Source of the DNA: Bacteroidota bacterium
GTDB lineage: Bacteria > Bacteroidota > Bacteroidia > Bacteroidales > DTGW01
Reading direction: 5' to 3'
Assembly (NCBI GenBank): GCA_029550865.1
Contig: JAKPGM010000007.1
Span: forward strand, 1 to 52,172
Length of the DNA: 52,172 nucleotides
Shown here: positions 1 through 8,027 of the stretch, piece after piece
How positions within the stretch are numbered: the stretch's first letter is position 1
Layout of the letters: each line of letters starts with the position of its first letter
Notes under the pieces: model-generated
What the model saw: the letters and a program-made list of their open reading frames with translations, nothing else
Databases searched by the model: none
Told to the model about the DNA's origin: nothing
Position numbers and translations under genes: made by a program

Positions 1-1190
1 AGTTTGGGGGTGGTAACGCTACCGTCGGCCAGGTCGGTAGCGGTGATGGAACTGTCGACAATTTTAGGGCTGGTAACGGTATTGTCGGCAATGGCCGATG
101 CCATAGAGGCCGTACCGTTGAGGTTAGCAGTAATGGTACCGGCGGAAAAGTTTCCTGAGGCATCGCGCAGGACGATGGTGTTGGGGTTGTTGCTGGGGGT
201 AGCGCTGGTAGCTGAGTTGGCCACCTTCCCGGCTGAGGAGATGGTAGCCAGCTTGCTATCGGCAATGGCAGCCGAGTTGCTAATATCGGCGTTGGTGATG
301 GTACCGTCGGCTATTTTGGCTGAAGTTACGCTATTATCGGCGATTTTTATGGTGGATACAGCTCCATCAGCAAGTTTGGCTGTTGTTACGCTGCCATCAG
401 CGAGTTTGGGGGTGGTAACGCTACCGTCGGCCAGGTCGGTAGCGGTGATGGAACCGTCGACAATTTTGGAACTGGTAACGGTATTGTCGGCAATGGCCGA
501 TGCCATAGAGGCCGTACCGTTGAGGTTAGCAGTAATGGTACCGGCGGAAAAGTTTCCTGAGGCATCGCGCAGGACGATGGTGTTGGGGTTGTTGCTGGCG
601 GTAGCGCTGGTAGCTGAGTTGGCTACCTTACCGGTTGAGGAGATGGTAGCCAGCTTGCTATCGGCAATGGCAGCCGTAGGGCTAATATCGGCGTTGGTGA
701 TGGTGACGTCGGCTATTTTGGCTGAAGTTACGCTATTATTGGCGAGTTTGGTTGTTGTTACGCTGCTATCGGCAAGTTTGGGGGTGGTAACGCTACCGTC
801 GGCCAGGTCGGTAGCGGTGATGGAACCGTCGACAATTTTAGGGCTGGTAACGGTATTGTCGGCAATAGCCGAGGCTGTACCGTTAACGTCACCCACCAGG
901 TTGGCGGTGATGGTACCTGCGGAAAAGTTTCCTGAGGCATCGCGCAGGACGATGGTGTTGGGGTTGTTGCTGGCGGTAGCGCTGGTGGCCGAGTTGGCCA
1001 CCTTACCGGCTGTGGAGATGGTAGCCAGCTTGCTATCGGCAATGGCAGCCGAGTTGCTAATATCGGCGTTGGTGATGGTGCCGTCGGCTATTTTGGCTGA
1101 AGTTACGCTATTATCGGCAAGTTTTAAGGAGGATACAGCTCCATCAGCAAGTTTGGCTGTTGTTACGCTACCGTCGGCGAGTTCGGATGT
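1..1190 (-). repeat. Long tandem repeats inside the fibre gene (about 372-402 bp units)
   Basis: The same block begins at about 1, 403 and 775, giving periods of 402 and 372 bp. The 30-bp difference is the loss of one ten-residue LADGSVTTAK-type subunit, so length changes in whole codons and the frame is kept. Copies are nearly identical at the DNA level, which suggests recent duplication or gene conversion. The array continues past the left edge of the window. Confidence 0.85.
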
Positions 1191-2243
1191 ACCAATCCCT
1201 TCAGGTGATATCGCAAGTCCAGCAGAGTCGGCATGTAGGGTATTCCCTTTCGTTTTTACAGCAAACACGTTGGCATTTAATTGCAGACCATTGCCAGCAG
1301 TGTAAGTTGAATTTAAGTCGGATGAAGAAATAATGATGGTATCGTTGTTTTGGTTAAGCGTGGTTGATCCTGTAGCTTTGAGGGTAAGGGTGCCACCCCC
1401 TTTCGACAAGGTAATTTGCGGTTGCGTGTTTCCGCTGATGAAGAGTTGTTGTAATTCGTTGGTAGTACTGGTATCCTTGTCATCCGTCAGATGCTGATTC
1501 AAACGGTTTGATAATATAATATTTTCTTGCTGACGGAGCGCTACTTCGTTATTAATGGCCGATTGGAAATGGATGCTATCGGATTGTTGTTTTTGTCGTA
1601 AGGCTCTATCTTCGAGTCGACGTTCGTTGGTTTCGGCGGATATTTGTTTATTCAATTGTTGAGTAAGACTGTCGGTATTACGGATTAGATTTCTTTCAGC
1701 ATCGGTAATAACCTTACCGCTTCCAGCATCAGTAATGCCACTGGCAGGGGAAGCACTGTATATGGGATCTTTTTCTTCGGCGAGGATGGTTTTTGCCGAA
1801 AGCGCATGCATGGCATAGGGTACCGCCATAAGCTGCTGGATACCCATGAGCAAAAATTCACCATTGCGTTTATAGTCGAGTTCCACTTTGAGAAAATGGG
1901 GAGCCTCTCCCCAGCGAATGTCGGAGAAACGGCCTACAAGGGGTTGCCCGTGCCCAATGGTAAGCGAGAAGAGACCATAGGCATCGGTAAGCGTTGTGTG
2001 CGTCTCGCTATACACGACCGTTCCATCGGGTTTGTCACGAATTATTGAAAAGCGAACTACTATTTCTTTATCGAAAAAAACTGTACCATAAATGTCGTGG
2101 CCCGCAATCTCCTTACGGTTCTCATCAAGGGCCACGGCTTGATAATTAATGCCATCGACCACAGGGGTTTGTGATAGCATTTTGCCTGGAAATAACAGTA
2201 TTCCCATGAAAAGAGTTATGCAGAATAAAGTAAGTTTATTCAT
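1..2243 (-). CDS. Secreted repetitive tail-fibre-like surface protein (3' end beyond window)
   Basis: The minus-strand frame is open from an ATG at 2243 to the window edge, about 747 residues with no stop. It starts with a signal peptide (MNKLTLFCITLFMGILLF). Residues of roughly 30-150 form the N-terminal domain common in Bacteroidetes fibre and collagen-like surface proteins (NYQAVALDENRKEI, VVYSETHTTLTDAYGLF, QQLMAVPYAMHA). A charged stretch rich in Q, E and R around residues 190-250 is a likely coiled coil. From about residue 350 the protein is built of short repeats of the type LADGSVTTAKLADG and IADNSVTSAKIADG, joined by NPNTIVLRDASGNFSAGTI, in a larger unit of 124-134 residues. Such proteins often end in a tail-fibre or S74 chaperone domain, but that end is not visible. 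A surface-exposed fibre is inferred. It is probably co-transcribed with the two genes upstream. Confidence 0.75.
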   Translation of the reverse strand, partial: MNKLTLFCITLFMGILLFPGKMLSQTPVVDGINYQAVALDENRKEIAGHDIYGTVFFDKEIVVRFSIIRDKPDGTVVYSETHTTLTDAYGLFSLTIGHGQPLVGRFSDIRWGEAPHFLKVELDYKRNGEFLLMGIQQLMAVPYAMHALSAKTILAEEKDPIYSASPASGITDAGSGKVITDAERNLIRNTDSLTQQLNKQISAETNERRLEDRALRQKQQSDSIHFQSAINNEVALRQQENIILSNRLNQHLTDDKDTSTTNELQQLFISGNTQPQITLSKGGGTLTLKATGSTTLNQNNDTIIISSSDLNSTYTAGNGLQLNANVFAVKTKGNTLHADSAGLAISPEGIGTSELADGSVTTAKLADGAVSSLKLADNSVTSAKIADGTITNADISNSAAIADSKLATISTAGKVANSATSATASNNPNTIVLRDASGNFSAGTITANLVGDVNGTASAIADNTVTSPKIVDGSITATDLADGSVTTPKLADSSVTTTKLANNSVTSAKIADVTITNADISPTAAIADSKLATISSTGKVANSATSATASNNPNTIVLRDASGNFSAGTITANLNGTASMASAIADNTVTSSKIVDGSITATDLADGSVTTPKLADGSVTTAKLADGAVSTIKIADNSVTSAKIADGTITNADISNSAAIADSKLATISSAGKVANSATSATPSNNPNTIVLRDASGNFSAGTITANLNGTASMASAIADNTVTSPKIVDSSITATDLADGSVTTPK

Positions 2244-2268
2244 AGCTCCAGGTTTTATAAGGTTAACT

Positions 2269-2913
2269 TTATAATTTTACTACCAGACCAAAAGAAAAAA
2301 TATTGGCCTGGTTGTACATTATTTGGGTTTGGGTTTGTTTTTCCAGATTAATCAGGCTGCGTAGAAAGGTATATGCGATATCGAGCGCAATATCCTGTGA
2401 GAAATCAACAACACATCCTGCAGTAAGCCGAATGCCACTATCGAAATTTCTAAATTCATTATCTTTCAAGAGGTTAACATACTGTTCGCCGATGGTCTGA
2501 TCGGCTTTGTAAGGATACTGGGCGTAAATAGATAGCGTACCATAAGGTTTGAAAATAAAATCGCTGTGGATAAATTTACGGGTTCTTCCTACACCTGCTC
2601 CCACAGACAGGCCTAAATAGTGAAAATCCCATTCTACCTTCTGGTTGTTCACTGTACTTTGTGCGCCCAGATTGATGTAGTATAAGGTAGGTTGAATAAA
2701 CACCAGCTTGTTGAAAAAACGCTGATACCATACTCCATAGGTGCTTTTGATTTCTGCATTGAGATAGGAATCGGTTTGTCCCTGACTATTACGGTAGCTG
2801 ATGCTCGAAAATACCTGTCCAAAGAAAATATTTACACGTTTTTCGTTTTCGAGTTGGGCAAAAAGATTTTTTAGGCTAAATAACAGGCAAATAGTAATGA
2901 TGCAACGGGTCAT
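2269..2913 (-). CDS. Outer-membrane beta-barrel protein, unknown function
   Basis: A 214-residue protein with an N-terminal signal peptide (MTRCIITICLLFSLKNLFAQ) and alternating polar/hydrophobic strands rich in aromatic residues, ending in a beta-strand-like tail (NIFSFGLVVKL). This is the profile of small Bacteroidetes outer-membrane beta-barrels. No specific family motif is recognised. It starts 3 bp after the upstream T9SS-tail gene and lies 25 bp before the fibre gene, so the three probably form one operon. It might anchor or help display the fibre, but that is inference only. Confidence 0.6.
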   Translation of the reverse strand: MTRCIITICLLFSLKNLFAQLENEKRVNIFFGQVFSSISYRNSQGQTDSYLNAEIKSTYGVWYQRFFNKLVFIQPTLYYINLGAQSTVNNQKVEWDFHYLGLSVGAGVGRTRKFIHSDFIFKPYGTLSIYAQYPYKADQTIGEQYVNLLKDNEFRNFDSGIRLTAGCVVDFSQDIALDIAYTFLRSLINLEKQTQTQIMYNQANIFSFGLVVKL

Positions 2914-2916
2914 GGT

Positions 2917-3408
2917 TTAACGGGTTAGCTTAACAATACGATGAATACTCAATGATTTGTTTTTGCTGGACAGTCTTAGCAAGTAAACGCCATAGGGAAT
3001 ATCCTGAAAATCAAGGATCATGTGAGTAGAGGTAACAGGGAATTGTTTTATTCGTTTGCCCTGCAAGGTGTATAATAGGAGGGTATAATCTTGTTCCCAC
3101 GTATTTAGTGTCACATGAACTTCATGTACAAACGGATTAGGATAAACAAAACATTTAATTTCTGGCTCGTCAGCGTTATATATTTTCGACTGTATGCTAT
3201 ACCCCTGTTGAAATCCTTGATTAATAATGAGCTGATTGTTGAATTTGGCGGTGTTAGAAGGCTGACCTGCAGTCTGTGAAAGGTATATACCAGCAGTACT
3301 TGTAGTATTCCCCCAACTGCTGATTACCCAACGCTAAAGGCTTATCTGGCCAGCAAGCCATGAGGCATTGAAAAATATGCCCAAAATGAACAATTGAATG
3401 GGTTTCAT
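2917..3408 (-). pseudogene. T9SS sorting-domain protein interrupted by an in-frame amber codon
   Basis: From an ATG at 3408 the minus strand reads a clean signal peptide (MKPIQLFILGIFFNASWLAG). It meets TAG at codon 25 (3334-3336) and then stays open in the same frame to 2917. The part after the stop contains TAGQPSN, a NQGFQQ segment, the typical T9SS type A sorting-domain start VYPNPF, and the end GVYLLRLSSKNK. This matches small Bacteroidetes T9SS-sorted proteins found next to fibre genes. A single C-to-T change (CAG to TAG) would explain the stop. It could be a true nonsense mutation, a sequencing error or, less likely, readthrough. An internal restart would lack a signal peptide. Confidence 0.7.
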
Positions 3409-3853
3409 GGGTTAGGTATATAAGGCAAATATATAAATATTTATTAAAAATAAGATTTTGAAGTAATAAATTTGATATAGGCTGTTGATAATAAGCTAAA
3501 TATTATTAGGAGGATTACTCGATTATATGACTACTGAAAAATTTACATTTCCTGAAAATTATAAGTATCAATCGATGGACCTTCAAGTAAATGTTTAGGG
3601 TCACATCAATGTTGGGTGTTGCTTGTATGTTATGCGATTGCTAACAACGGTAAGCATGAAAATAATAATTTTCAGACAGTTTGTGAATACCGCTATACAT
3701 GTTCTTTTCATGCCTTTTTGATAGGCCTTTTTATAAAACAACTTCTTTGTAACTTTTATGGGTAGGGATAACACCCCCAGAAATATATAACCCGCTCTTT
3801 GTAAATCTGGGGTTTATCGAATAGCAAAATATGGGCAAATTTTCTGCAAGTGA
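3409..3853. other. Gene-free interval of 445 bp
   Basis: No convincing gene is present. The 3' part (about 3573-3712) resembles the dispersed palindromic repeat seen elsewhere in the window, in a strongly decayed form. A 23-codon frame at 3527-3598 follows an AGGAGG-like stretch but has no recognisable product. No clear terminator was found after the GH2 gene. Confidence 0.5.
3573..3712 (-). repeat. Decayed copy of dispersed palindromic repeat (copy F)
   Basis: The segment carries the blocks catgaaaataat, tttgtgaatac and tatacatg followed by tttcatgc, in the order and spacing of the left arm of the repeat on the minus strand. The other arm is hard to align. It is a low-confidence member of the family described at 26285, 27225, 34705 and 40691. 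Confidence 0.35.
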
Positions 3854-5647
3854 CTATTTTATTGTCTGATACCACTTTTGTAAAACGTAGAATGCTTTTT
3901 TTCGTTGTCCCTGGTCGGAGATTAGACCTTTACGATTCCAGAAGTCTTGGATACCGGGTAGTTGTCGTCGGGGGGAGCGAAAGTCGGCCAGTACCCAGGG
4001 GGATAGCCCTGTGAGAAAGGGTATTTGTTGTAGCATTTTAATCTGCTCTGTGAAAAAATATTCCTGATATTCCTCGGTCCATCGGGTAAGGGAATCCCCG
4101 TGATATCCGAATAGAGCTCCTGCCCCCAGTTCGCTAAACACAAAAGGTTTATTGTATTTTGTTTGCCATTTAATTTTTTCGGTTTTAGCGGGTAGACCAT
4201 CGTACCAGCCAACATATTCGTTGCATGCAATGACGTCGAGATATTCGCCCAGGGGGTCGTCGACGTGATAGGTAAAGGGGTCGGAAGGATTCACATGCAC
4301 TTCCATAGCTGCTGAAATCAGTCGTGTAGGGTCGAGTTGACGGGCTTTGAGAGCCAGATTCTTCATAAATTCAATACGTTCTTGATGTACAGGGGTTTCG
4401 TTGCCTATGCTCCAGATGATGATGCAAGCCCGGTTTTGGTCGCGACGAATATTCTCGGTGAGCATTTGTTCAGCCAGCTGGTAGGTTTGCCTATTACCAA
4501 ACTGGATGGTCCAGTAAACGGGAATTTCCGACCATACCAGAAGTCCCATTGAATCGGCCATGCGAACCATGTATTCGTTGTGTGGATAGTGAGCCAGACG
4601 AACAAAGTTACAGCCCAGTTCCAGTGCCCAGCCCAGCAATACTTTTGCATCGTCGTACCCATTCGCTCTTGCTTTACGCATGGGCATTTCCTCGTGGATG
4701 CATATACCCTTTAGAAATACGGGTTTTTCGTTGATAAGTAACTGATTACCAGCTGTGGTAATGGTACGAAAACCAATATTATCCTTCAAAACATTTTGAC
4801 GATGACGTAAAAATACTGAATATAGCTTGGGTTTAAGCGGCTCCCAGCGAACCAAATGCTTTACATTGCTTTCAAAAACAAATATTCCATTTTCATCGGT
4901 TTTCCCTTGAATGGATAGCTTAAGCTCGGGAATGTCAATTTGAATCTTTTCGTTTGCTATCTTGTCGTTTAACTGTATCCATCCCTGAAGAAGGTTGGGG
5001 TTTTGATTGTTGAGGTACAGGTGATAATTCAAGATAAATATACTGTCCTCCTCTATCAAAAGTACGTCGCGGGTAATGCCGCCATAGTTCCACCAGTCGG
5101 TGTTGATGGTAGGTACGCCATCGGGGTGTCGTTGATTGTTCACCCTGACAATCAAAAAGTTATTTTTATCCTGTATTAGCGAGGTAATGTCGAAGTAAAA
5201 TGGGGTGAATCCTCCTTCGTGACTGCCCAGTTTTTTGCCATTGAGATAAACATCGGCGCGGTAATTAACGGCGCCAAACCATAGCAGCAGGCGTTTTCCA
5301 TTATTGAGCGTATAATCGAACGAACGCTTGTACCAGATGCTACCTTCATAAAAAAGCAGTTCGGCCTTTTGCGAGTTCCAATCGCCCGGAACGTTTAATG
5401 TTTCGCTGCAGTCGAAATCATATTCGACACGATCGCTTTTATCGGTGGGTTTTTGATTTCGAAAAAATCCCCATGGATTTTCCTGCATGCGGTAGTCGTA
5501 ATATCCGTTATCGTAAGGGTCGATGATGATATTCCATTTGCCGTTGAGGCTGGTTGTGTTGCGATTGATTACATTGTTAATCATGGGCTCAGCGTAAAGA
5601 CTGATATTGATAATGTGTAAAAGGGCAAGCGTTATGATTGACTTCAT
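3854..5647 (-). CDS. Secreted glycoside hydrolase family 2 enzyme
   Basis: The chosen ATG at 5647 gives 597 residues with an immediate signal peptide (MKSIITLALLHIINISLYA). A longer reading to 5842 would put the signal sequence inside the protein and run into rimM. The domain order is GH2: an N-terminal jelly roll (about 35-200, with the segment WYKRSF..LWFGAVNYRADVYLNG), an immunoglobulin-like middle domain (about 205-295), and a TIM barrel (about 300-597). The barrel shows IWSIGNETP with acid/base Glu417 and FVFSELGAG with nucleophile Glu506. The fold fits beta-glucuronidase, beta-galactosidase or related activity, and the substrate cannot be fixed from sequence alone. At about 600 residues it is a short GH2. 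It lies 178 bp downstream of rimM and probably has its own promoter. Confidence 0.85.
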   Translation of the reverse strand: MKSIITLALLHIINISLYAEPMINNVINRNTTSLNGKWNIIIDPYDNGYYDYRMQENPWGFFRNQKPTDKSDRVEYDFDCSETLNVPGDWNSQKAELLFYEGSIWYKRSFDYTLNNGKRLLLWFGAVNYRADVYLNGKKLGSHEGGFTPFYFDITSLIQDKNNFLIVRVNNQRHPDGVPTINTDWWNYGGITRDVLLIEEDSIFILNYHLYLNNQNPNLLQGWIQLNDKIANEKIQIDIPELKLSIQGKTDENGIFVFESNVKHLVRWEPLKPKLYSVFLRHRQNVLKDNIGFRTITTAGNQLLINEKPVFLKGICIHEEMPMRKARANGYDDAKVLLGWALELGCNFVRLAHYPHNEYMVRMADSMGLLVWSEIPVYWTIQFGNRQTYQLAEQMLTENIRRDQNRACIIIWSIGNETPVHQERIEFMKNLALKARQLDPTRLISAAMEVHVNPSDPFTYHVDDPLGEYLDVIACNEYVGWYDGLPAKTEKIKWQTKYNKPFVFSELGAGALFGYHGDSLTRWTEEYQEYFFTEQIKMLQQIPFLTGLSPWVLADFRSPRRQLPGIQDFWNRKGLISDQGQRKKAFYVLQKWYQTIK

Positions 5648-5825
5648 GGCTTGTAATTTTAAGCTAATATAGCCAGGAGTCATGGAAAATGTGTAAAAAA
5701 TGGGAAACTTTTTTGCAGGATGGTATTTTTCTCGTAGATATCTAATGATTTCAAAGGCAAAAACAAACAGTTTTTCTGGCAATAATGGACGTCCGTCTGG
5801 ACGATTGGATTGAAATGAATTGTCT

Positions 5826-6338
5826 TTATTGATAAAGGTCAAGTAAGCCTTCGGGCAGAATCACGTGGACGAATTGTTTGTTGTGATTAATTTGCTGGAG
5901 GGTAGATTCATTCAGGGGTATCCAGATTTCGCCTTTTTCTCCTTTAACGCGGGCTACAATGTTTCCATTAAAGTCGGCTACTTCGACGATGTTTCCAATT
6001 TTTTCTGTATTGTGATGGAAAACATCATATCCAACAATTGTTTTCAGGGCGGCCGGCTTTCTTTTCCCCTGCCATACGATAAGTACCTGGCAGTTGATGT
6101 ACCGGCGGATGCTTTCGACGGAATTAATATCTTCGAGCTGAATAATGGCCGAGGTAGGCGAAATAATTTCCAGGTTTGAAACAAAAAACGGAACGGGCAA
6201 TCTGTTGATATTCAGAAATACCCATTCCGATTTTTGAAATTGTTTTAAAGCCCAGTTTTCAAAAACTACAATGGCCTTACCCTCTACACCATGAACACGA
6301 GTAAGCTTACCAATATTTACCAGATTATCGGTAAGCAT
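5826..6338 (-). CDS. rimM: Ribosome maturation factor RimM
   Basis: A 170-residue protein of normal length for RimM, the factor that binds ribosomal protein S19 and helps mature the 30S head and 16S rRNA. The N-terminal barrel carries the family motif GKLTRVHGVEGKAIV, and the C-terminal PRC-barrel half carries the GNIVEVADFNGN and IWIPLNES segments. It starts 11 bp after the rpsP stop, and rpsP-rimM is the conserved bacterial order, so the two are co-transcribed. Confidence 0.93.
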   Translation of the reverse strand: MLTDNLVNIGKLTRVHGVEGKAIVVFENWALKQFQKSEWVFLNINRLPVPFFVSNLEIISPTSAIIQLEDINSVESIRRYINCQVLIVWQGKRKPAALKTIVGYDVFHHNTEKIGNIVEVADFNGNIVARVKGEKGEIWIPLNESTLQQINHNKQFVHVILPEGLLDLYQ

Positions 6339-6349
6339 GGTAAAAGGTA

Positions 6350-6859
6350 TTAACTGTTAGCCTCGGGCTGAGCTTCTTCTTCCTGCGTAGCGGTGGCAGC
6401 TTCAGCGGCTTTTTGAGCAATCTGTGCTGCTTTAGCTTCACGGGCTTTTTGCTCCCGTTCGAGCTGTTCCTTACGTTTTTGTTCTTTCTTTAGCTGCTGA
6501 GCTTCTTTTTGTTTCTGAAGCTTGGCCTCTTTTTCAGCCAGCCATGCAGCAAATTTAGCTTCAGCTTGCTCCAGCGTAAGTGCATTTTTCTTTACACCGT
6601 TGAGCAGGTGATTCTTGTACAATACGCCTTTTGCTGAAAGAAGCGAACGGCATGTGTCGGATGGTTGAGCGCCAGTTTGTAGCCAATACAATGCTCTATC
6701 AAAGTCGAGTTCAATAGTAGCAGGATTTGTCTTAGGATAGTAACGACCTATCCGTTCAATGTATTTGCCATCTCGTGGCGCCCTGCTATCCGCTACCACA
6801 ATGTGGTAGAAGGGGATCTTTTTTCTCCCCTGACGCGATAATCTAATTCTTACGGGCAT
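6350..6859 (-). CDS. rpsP: 30S ribosomal protein bS16
   Basis: The first ~80 residues are a standard bS16 ([56 protein letters not shown]). The total of 169 residues is about twice that of E. coli S16, because of a C-terminal tail of K, E, Q and A from about residue 105. Such tails are known in Bacteroidetes S16, and here it is predicted to be helical or disordered. It is the first gene of the rpsP-rimM unit, with a good -7 box at 6907-6914. Confidence 0.95.
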   Translation of the reverse strand: MPVRIRLSRQGRKKIPFYHIVVADSRAPRDGKYIERIGRYYPKTNPATIELDFDRALYWLQTGAQPSDTCRSLLSAKGVLYKNHLLNGVKKNALTLEQAEAKFAAWLAEKEAKLQKQKEAQQLKKEQKRKEQLEREQKAREAKAAQIAQKAAEAATATQEEEAQPEANS

Positions 6860-6906
6860 AACTTAACGCTTTTGTTCCGACTTATTAATTTTAAAAATTT
6901 GAGCTG

Positions 6907-6914
6907 CAAATATA
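6907..6914 (-). promoter_or_regulatory. Bacteroidetes -7 promoter element upstream of rpsP
   Basis: On the minus strand this reads TATATTTG, a perfect match to the Bacteroidetes -7 consensus TAnnTTTG. It lies about 50 bp upstream of the rpsP start, and no other gene is near on that strand. The -33 element is weak. Confidence 0.55.
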
Positions 6915-6970
6915 GAGAAATATTTTGAAAATAAATTTTTTAATTGGTTCAACGCTGGATGATAAGAAAT

Positions 6971-7002
6971 AAAAAAACCGGTGGTTACCAATAGCCACCG
7001 GT
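6971..7002 (-). terminator. Rho-independent terminator of the GH43 gene
   Basis: The 8-bp stem ACCGGTGG/CCACCGGT (6977-6984 with 6995-7002) has a 10-base loop. On the minus strand it is followed by seven T (6970s region). It lies just after the GH43 stop and ends the MFS-GH10-GH43 transcript. Confidence 0.85.
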
Positions 7003-7030
7003 ACTTTATCGTCGAATGTGCGTATTTTTT

Positions 7031-8005
7031 TCAACCTTTTCCACCTCCATCGATGGTGACGATGGTACCATCGGGGTTGTATTCCAGTTCAATGACTTTT
7101 ATGCTACGTAGCCAGGTTTTACCACCGGAAGGTACGCTATCGTGATGGAAGAGATACCATTTACCTTTGAATTCGCAGATAGAATGGTGGGTAGTCCAGC
7201 CGACTACGGGGGTTAGGATAACGCCTTTGTAAGTGAAGGGTCCATAGGGATTATCGCCAATAGCGTAACACAACTTATGTGTATTACCCGTAGAATACGA
7301 GAAATAGTACTTTCCGTTGTATTTGTGCATCCACGAAGCTTCGAAGAATCGACGTTCATGGTCACCGGCTTTGAGCGGTTGGCCATTTTCGTCGAGGATA
7401 ACTACATCCCGGGGTTCTTCGGCAAATTCAAGCATATCCTCGCTCAATCGGGCTACTTTGGCGCAGAGTGCGGGTTCGTCGGGGGCAGGTTCGTGACCGC
7501 ATTCTATGGCCTTATTGTTGCGATAGCGCTGAAGTTGTCCACCCCAAATACCCCCAAAATACATGTAGTACTTGCCATCATCATCTTGTAGAACAGCCGG
7601 GTCGATGCTATAGCTTCCCATGATGGGATTTTTTTCGGGGATGAAGGGACCTTCGGGTTTATCGCTTACGGCTACCCCAATACGGAAAATATCGGTTTTA
7701 TCTTTAAGCGGGAAGTAGAGATAGTATTTTCCATTTTTGTGCGCACAGTCGGGCGCCCACAGCTGACGACCTGCCCATGGAATATTTTTAATATCGAGAG
7801 CCACTCCGTGGTCGGTTACCGGTCCATCGATATCATCCATGGAAAATACGTGGTAGTCGCGCATGTCGAAATGGTCGCCGTTGTCGTTTTCGGGAATACC
7901 TGCATCAATGTCGTGCGAGGGATAGATGTAGATTTTTCCATTAAACACATGTGCCGATGGGTCGGCTGTGTACATATGGTCAACCAGGTATCTTGCTTTT
8001 TTCAT
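7031..8005 (-). CDS. Glycoside hydrolase family 43, probable beta-xylosidase/arabinofuranosidase
   Basis: A 324-residue single-domain five-blade propeller enzyme. The three GH43 catalytic carboxylates are visible: base Asp15 in MYTADPSAHV, pKa-tuning Asp135 in YSIDPAVLQDDDGKYYMYF, and acid Glu222 in RRFFEASWMHKYNGKYYFSY. There is no signal peptide, so it should act in the cytoplasm on imported xylo-oligosaccharides, possibly removing arabinose or xylose. It lies 22 bp after the GH10 xylanase and downstream of a sugar symporter. It is followed by a terminator. The exact subfamily and sugar specificity are not decided by the sequence. Confidence 0.9.
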   Translation of the reverse strand: MKKARYLVDHMYTADPSAHVFNGKIYIYPSHDIDAGIPENDNGDHFDMRDYHVFSMDDIDGPVTDHGVALDIKNIPWAGRQLWAPDCAHKNGKYYLYFPLKDKTDIFRIGVAVSDKPEGPFIPEKNPIMGSYSIDPAVLQDDDGKYYMYFGGIWGGQLQRYRNNKAIECGHEPAPDEPALCAKVARLSEDMLEFAEEPRDVVILDENGQPLKAGDHERRFFEASWMHKYNGKYYFSYSTGNTHKLCYAIGDNPYGPFTYKGVILTPVVGWTTHHSICEFKGKWYLFHHDSVPSGGKTWLRSIKVIELEYNPDGTIVTIDGGGKG

Positions 8006-8027
8006 AGTACATAGATTTTAAGCGTTA

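Noticed and set aside
4-1305. Long open frame on the plus strand across the repeat array
   Set aside because: It is the antisense shadow of the fibre gene. Its repeats mirror those of the minus strand, and it has no signal peptide or family match. The minus frame has a proper start, signal peptide and known N-terminal domain.
3527-3598. Short plus-strand frame (23 codons) after an AGGAGG-like sequence
   Set aside because: Bacteroidetes rarely rely on such sites, the peptide has no recognisable feature, and the area holds repeat debris.
5648-5842. N-terminal extension of the GH2 protein
   Set aside because: It would place the signal peptide internally and overlap rimM. The ATG at 5647 begins directly with the signal sequence.
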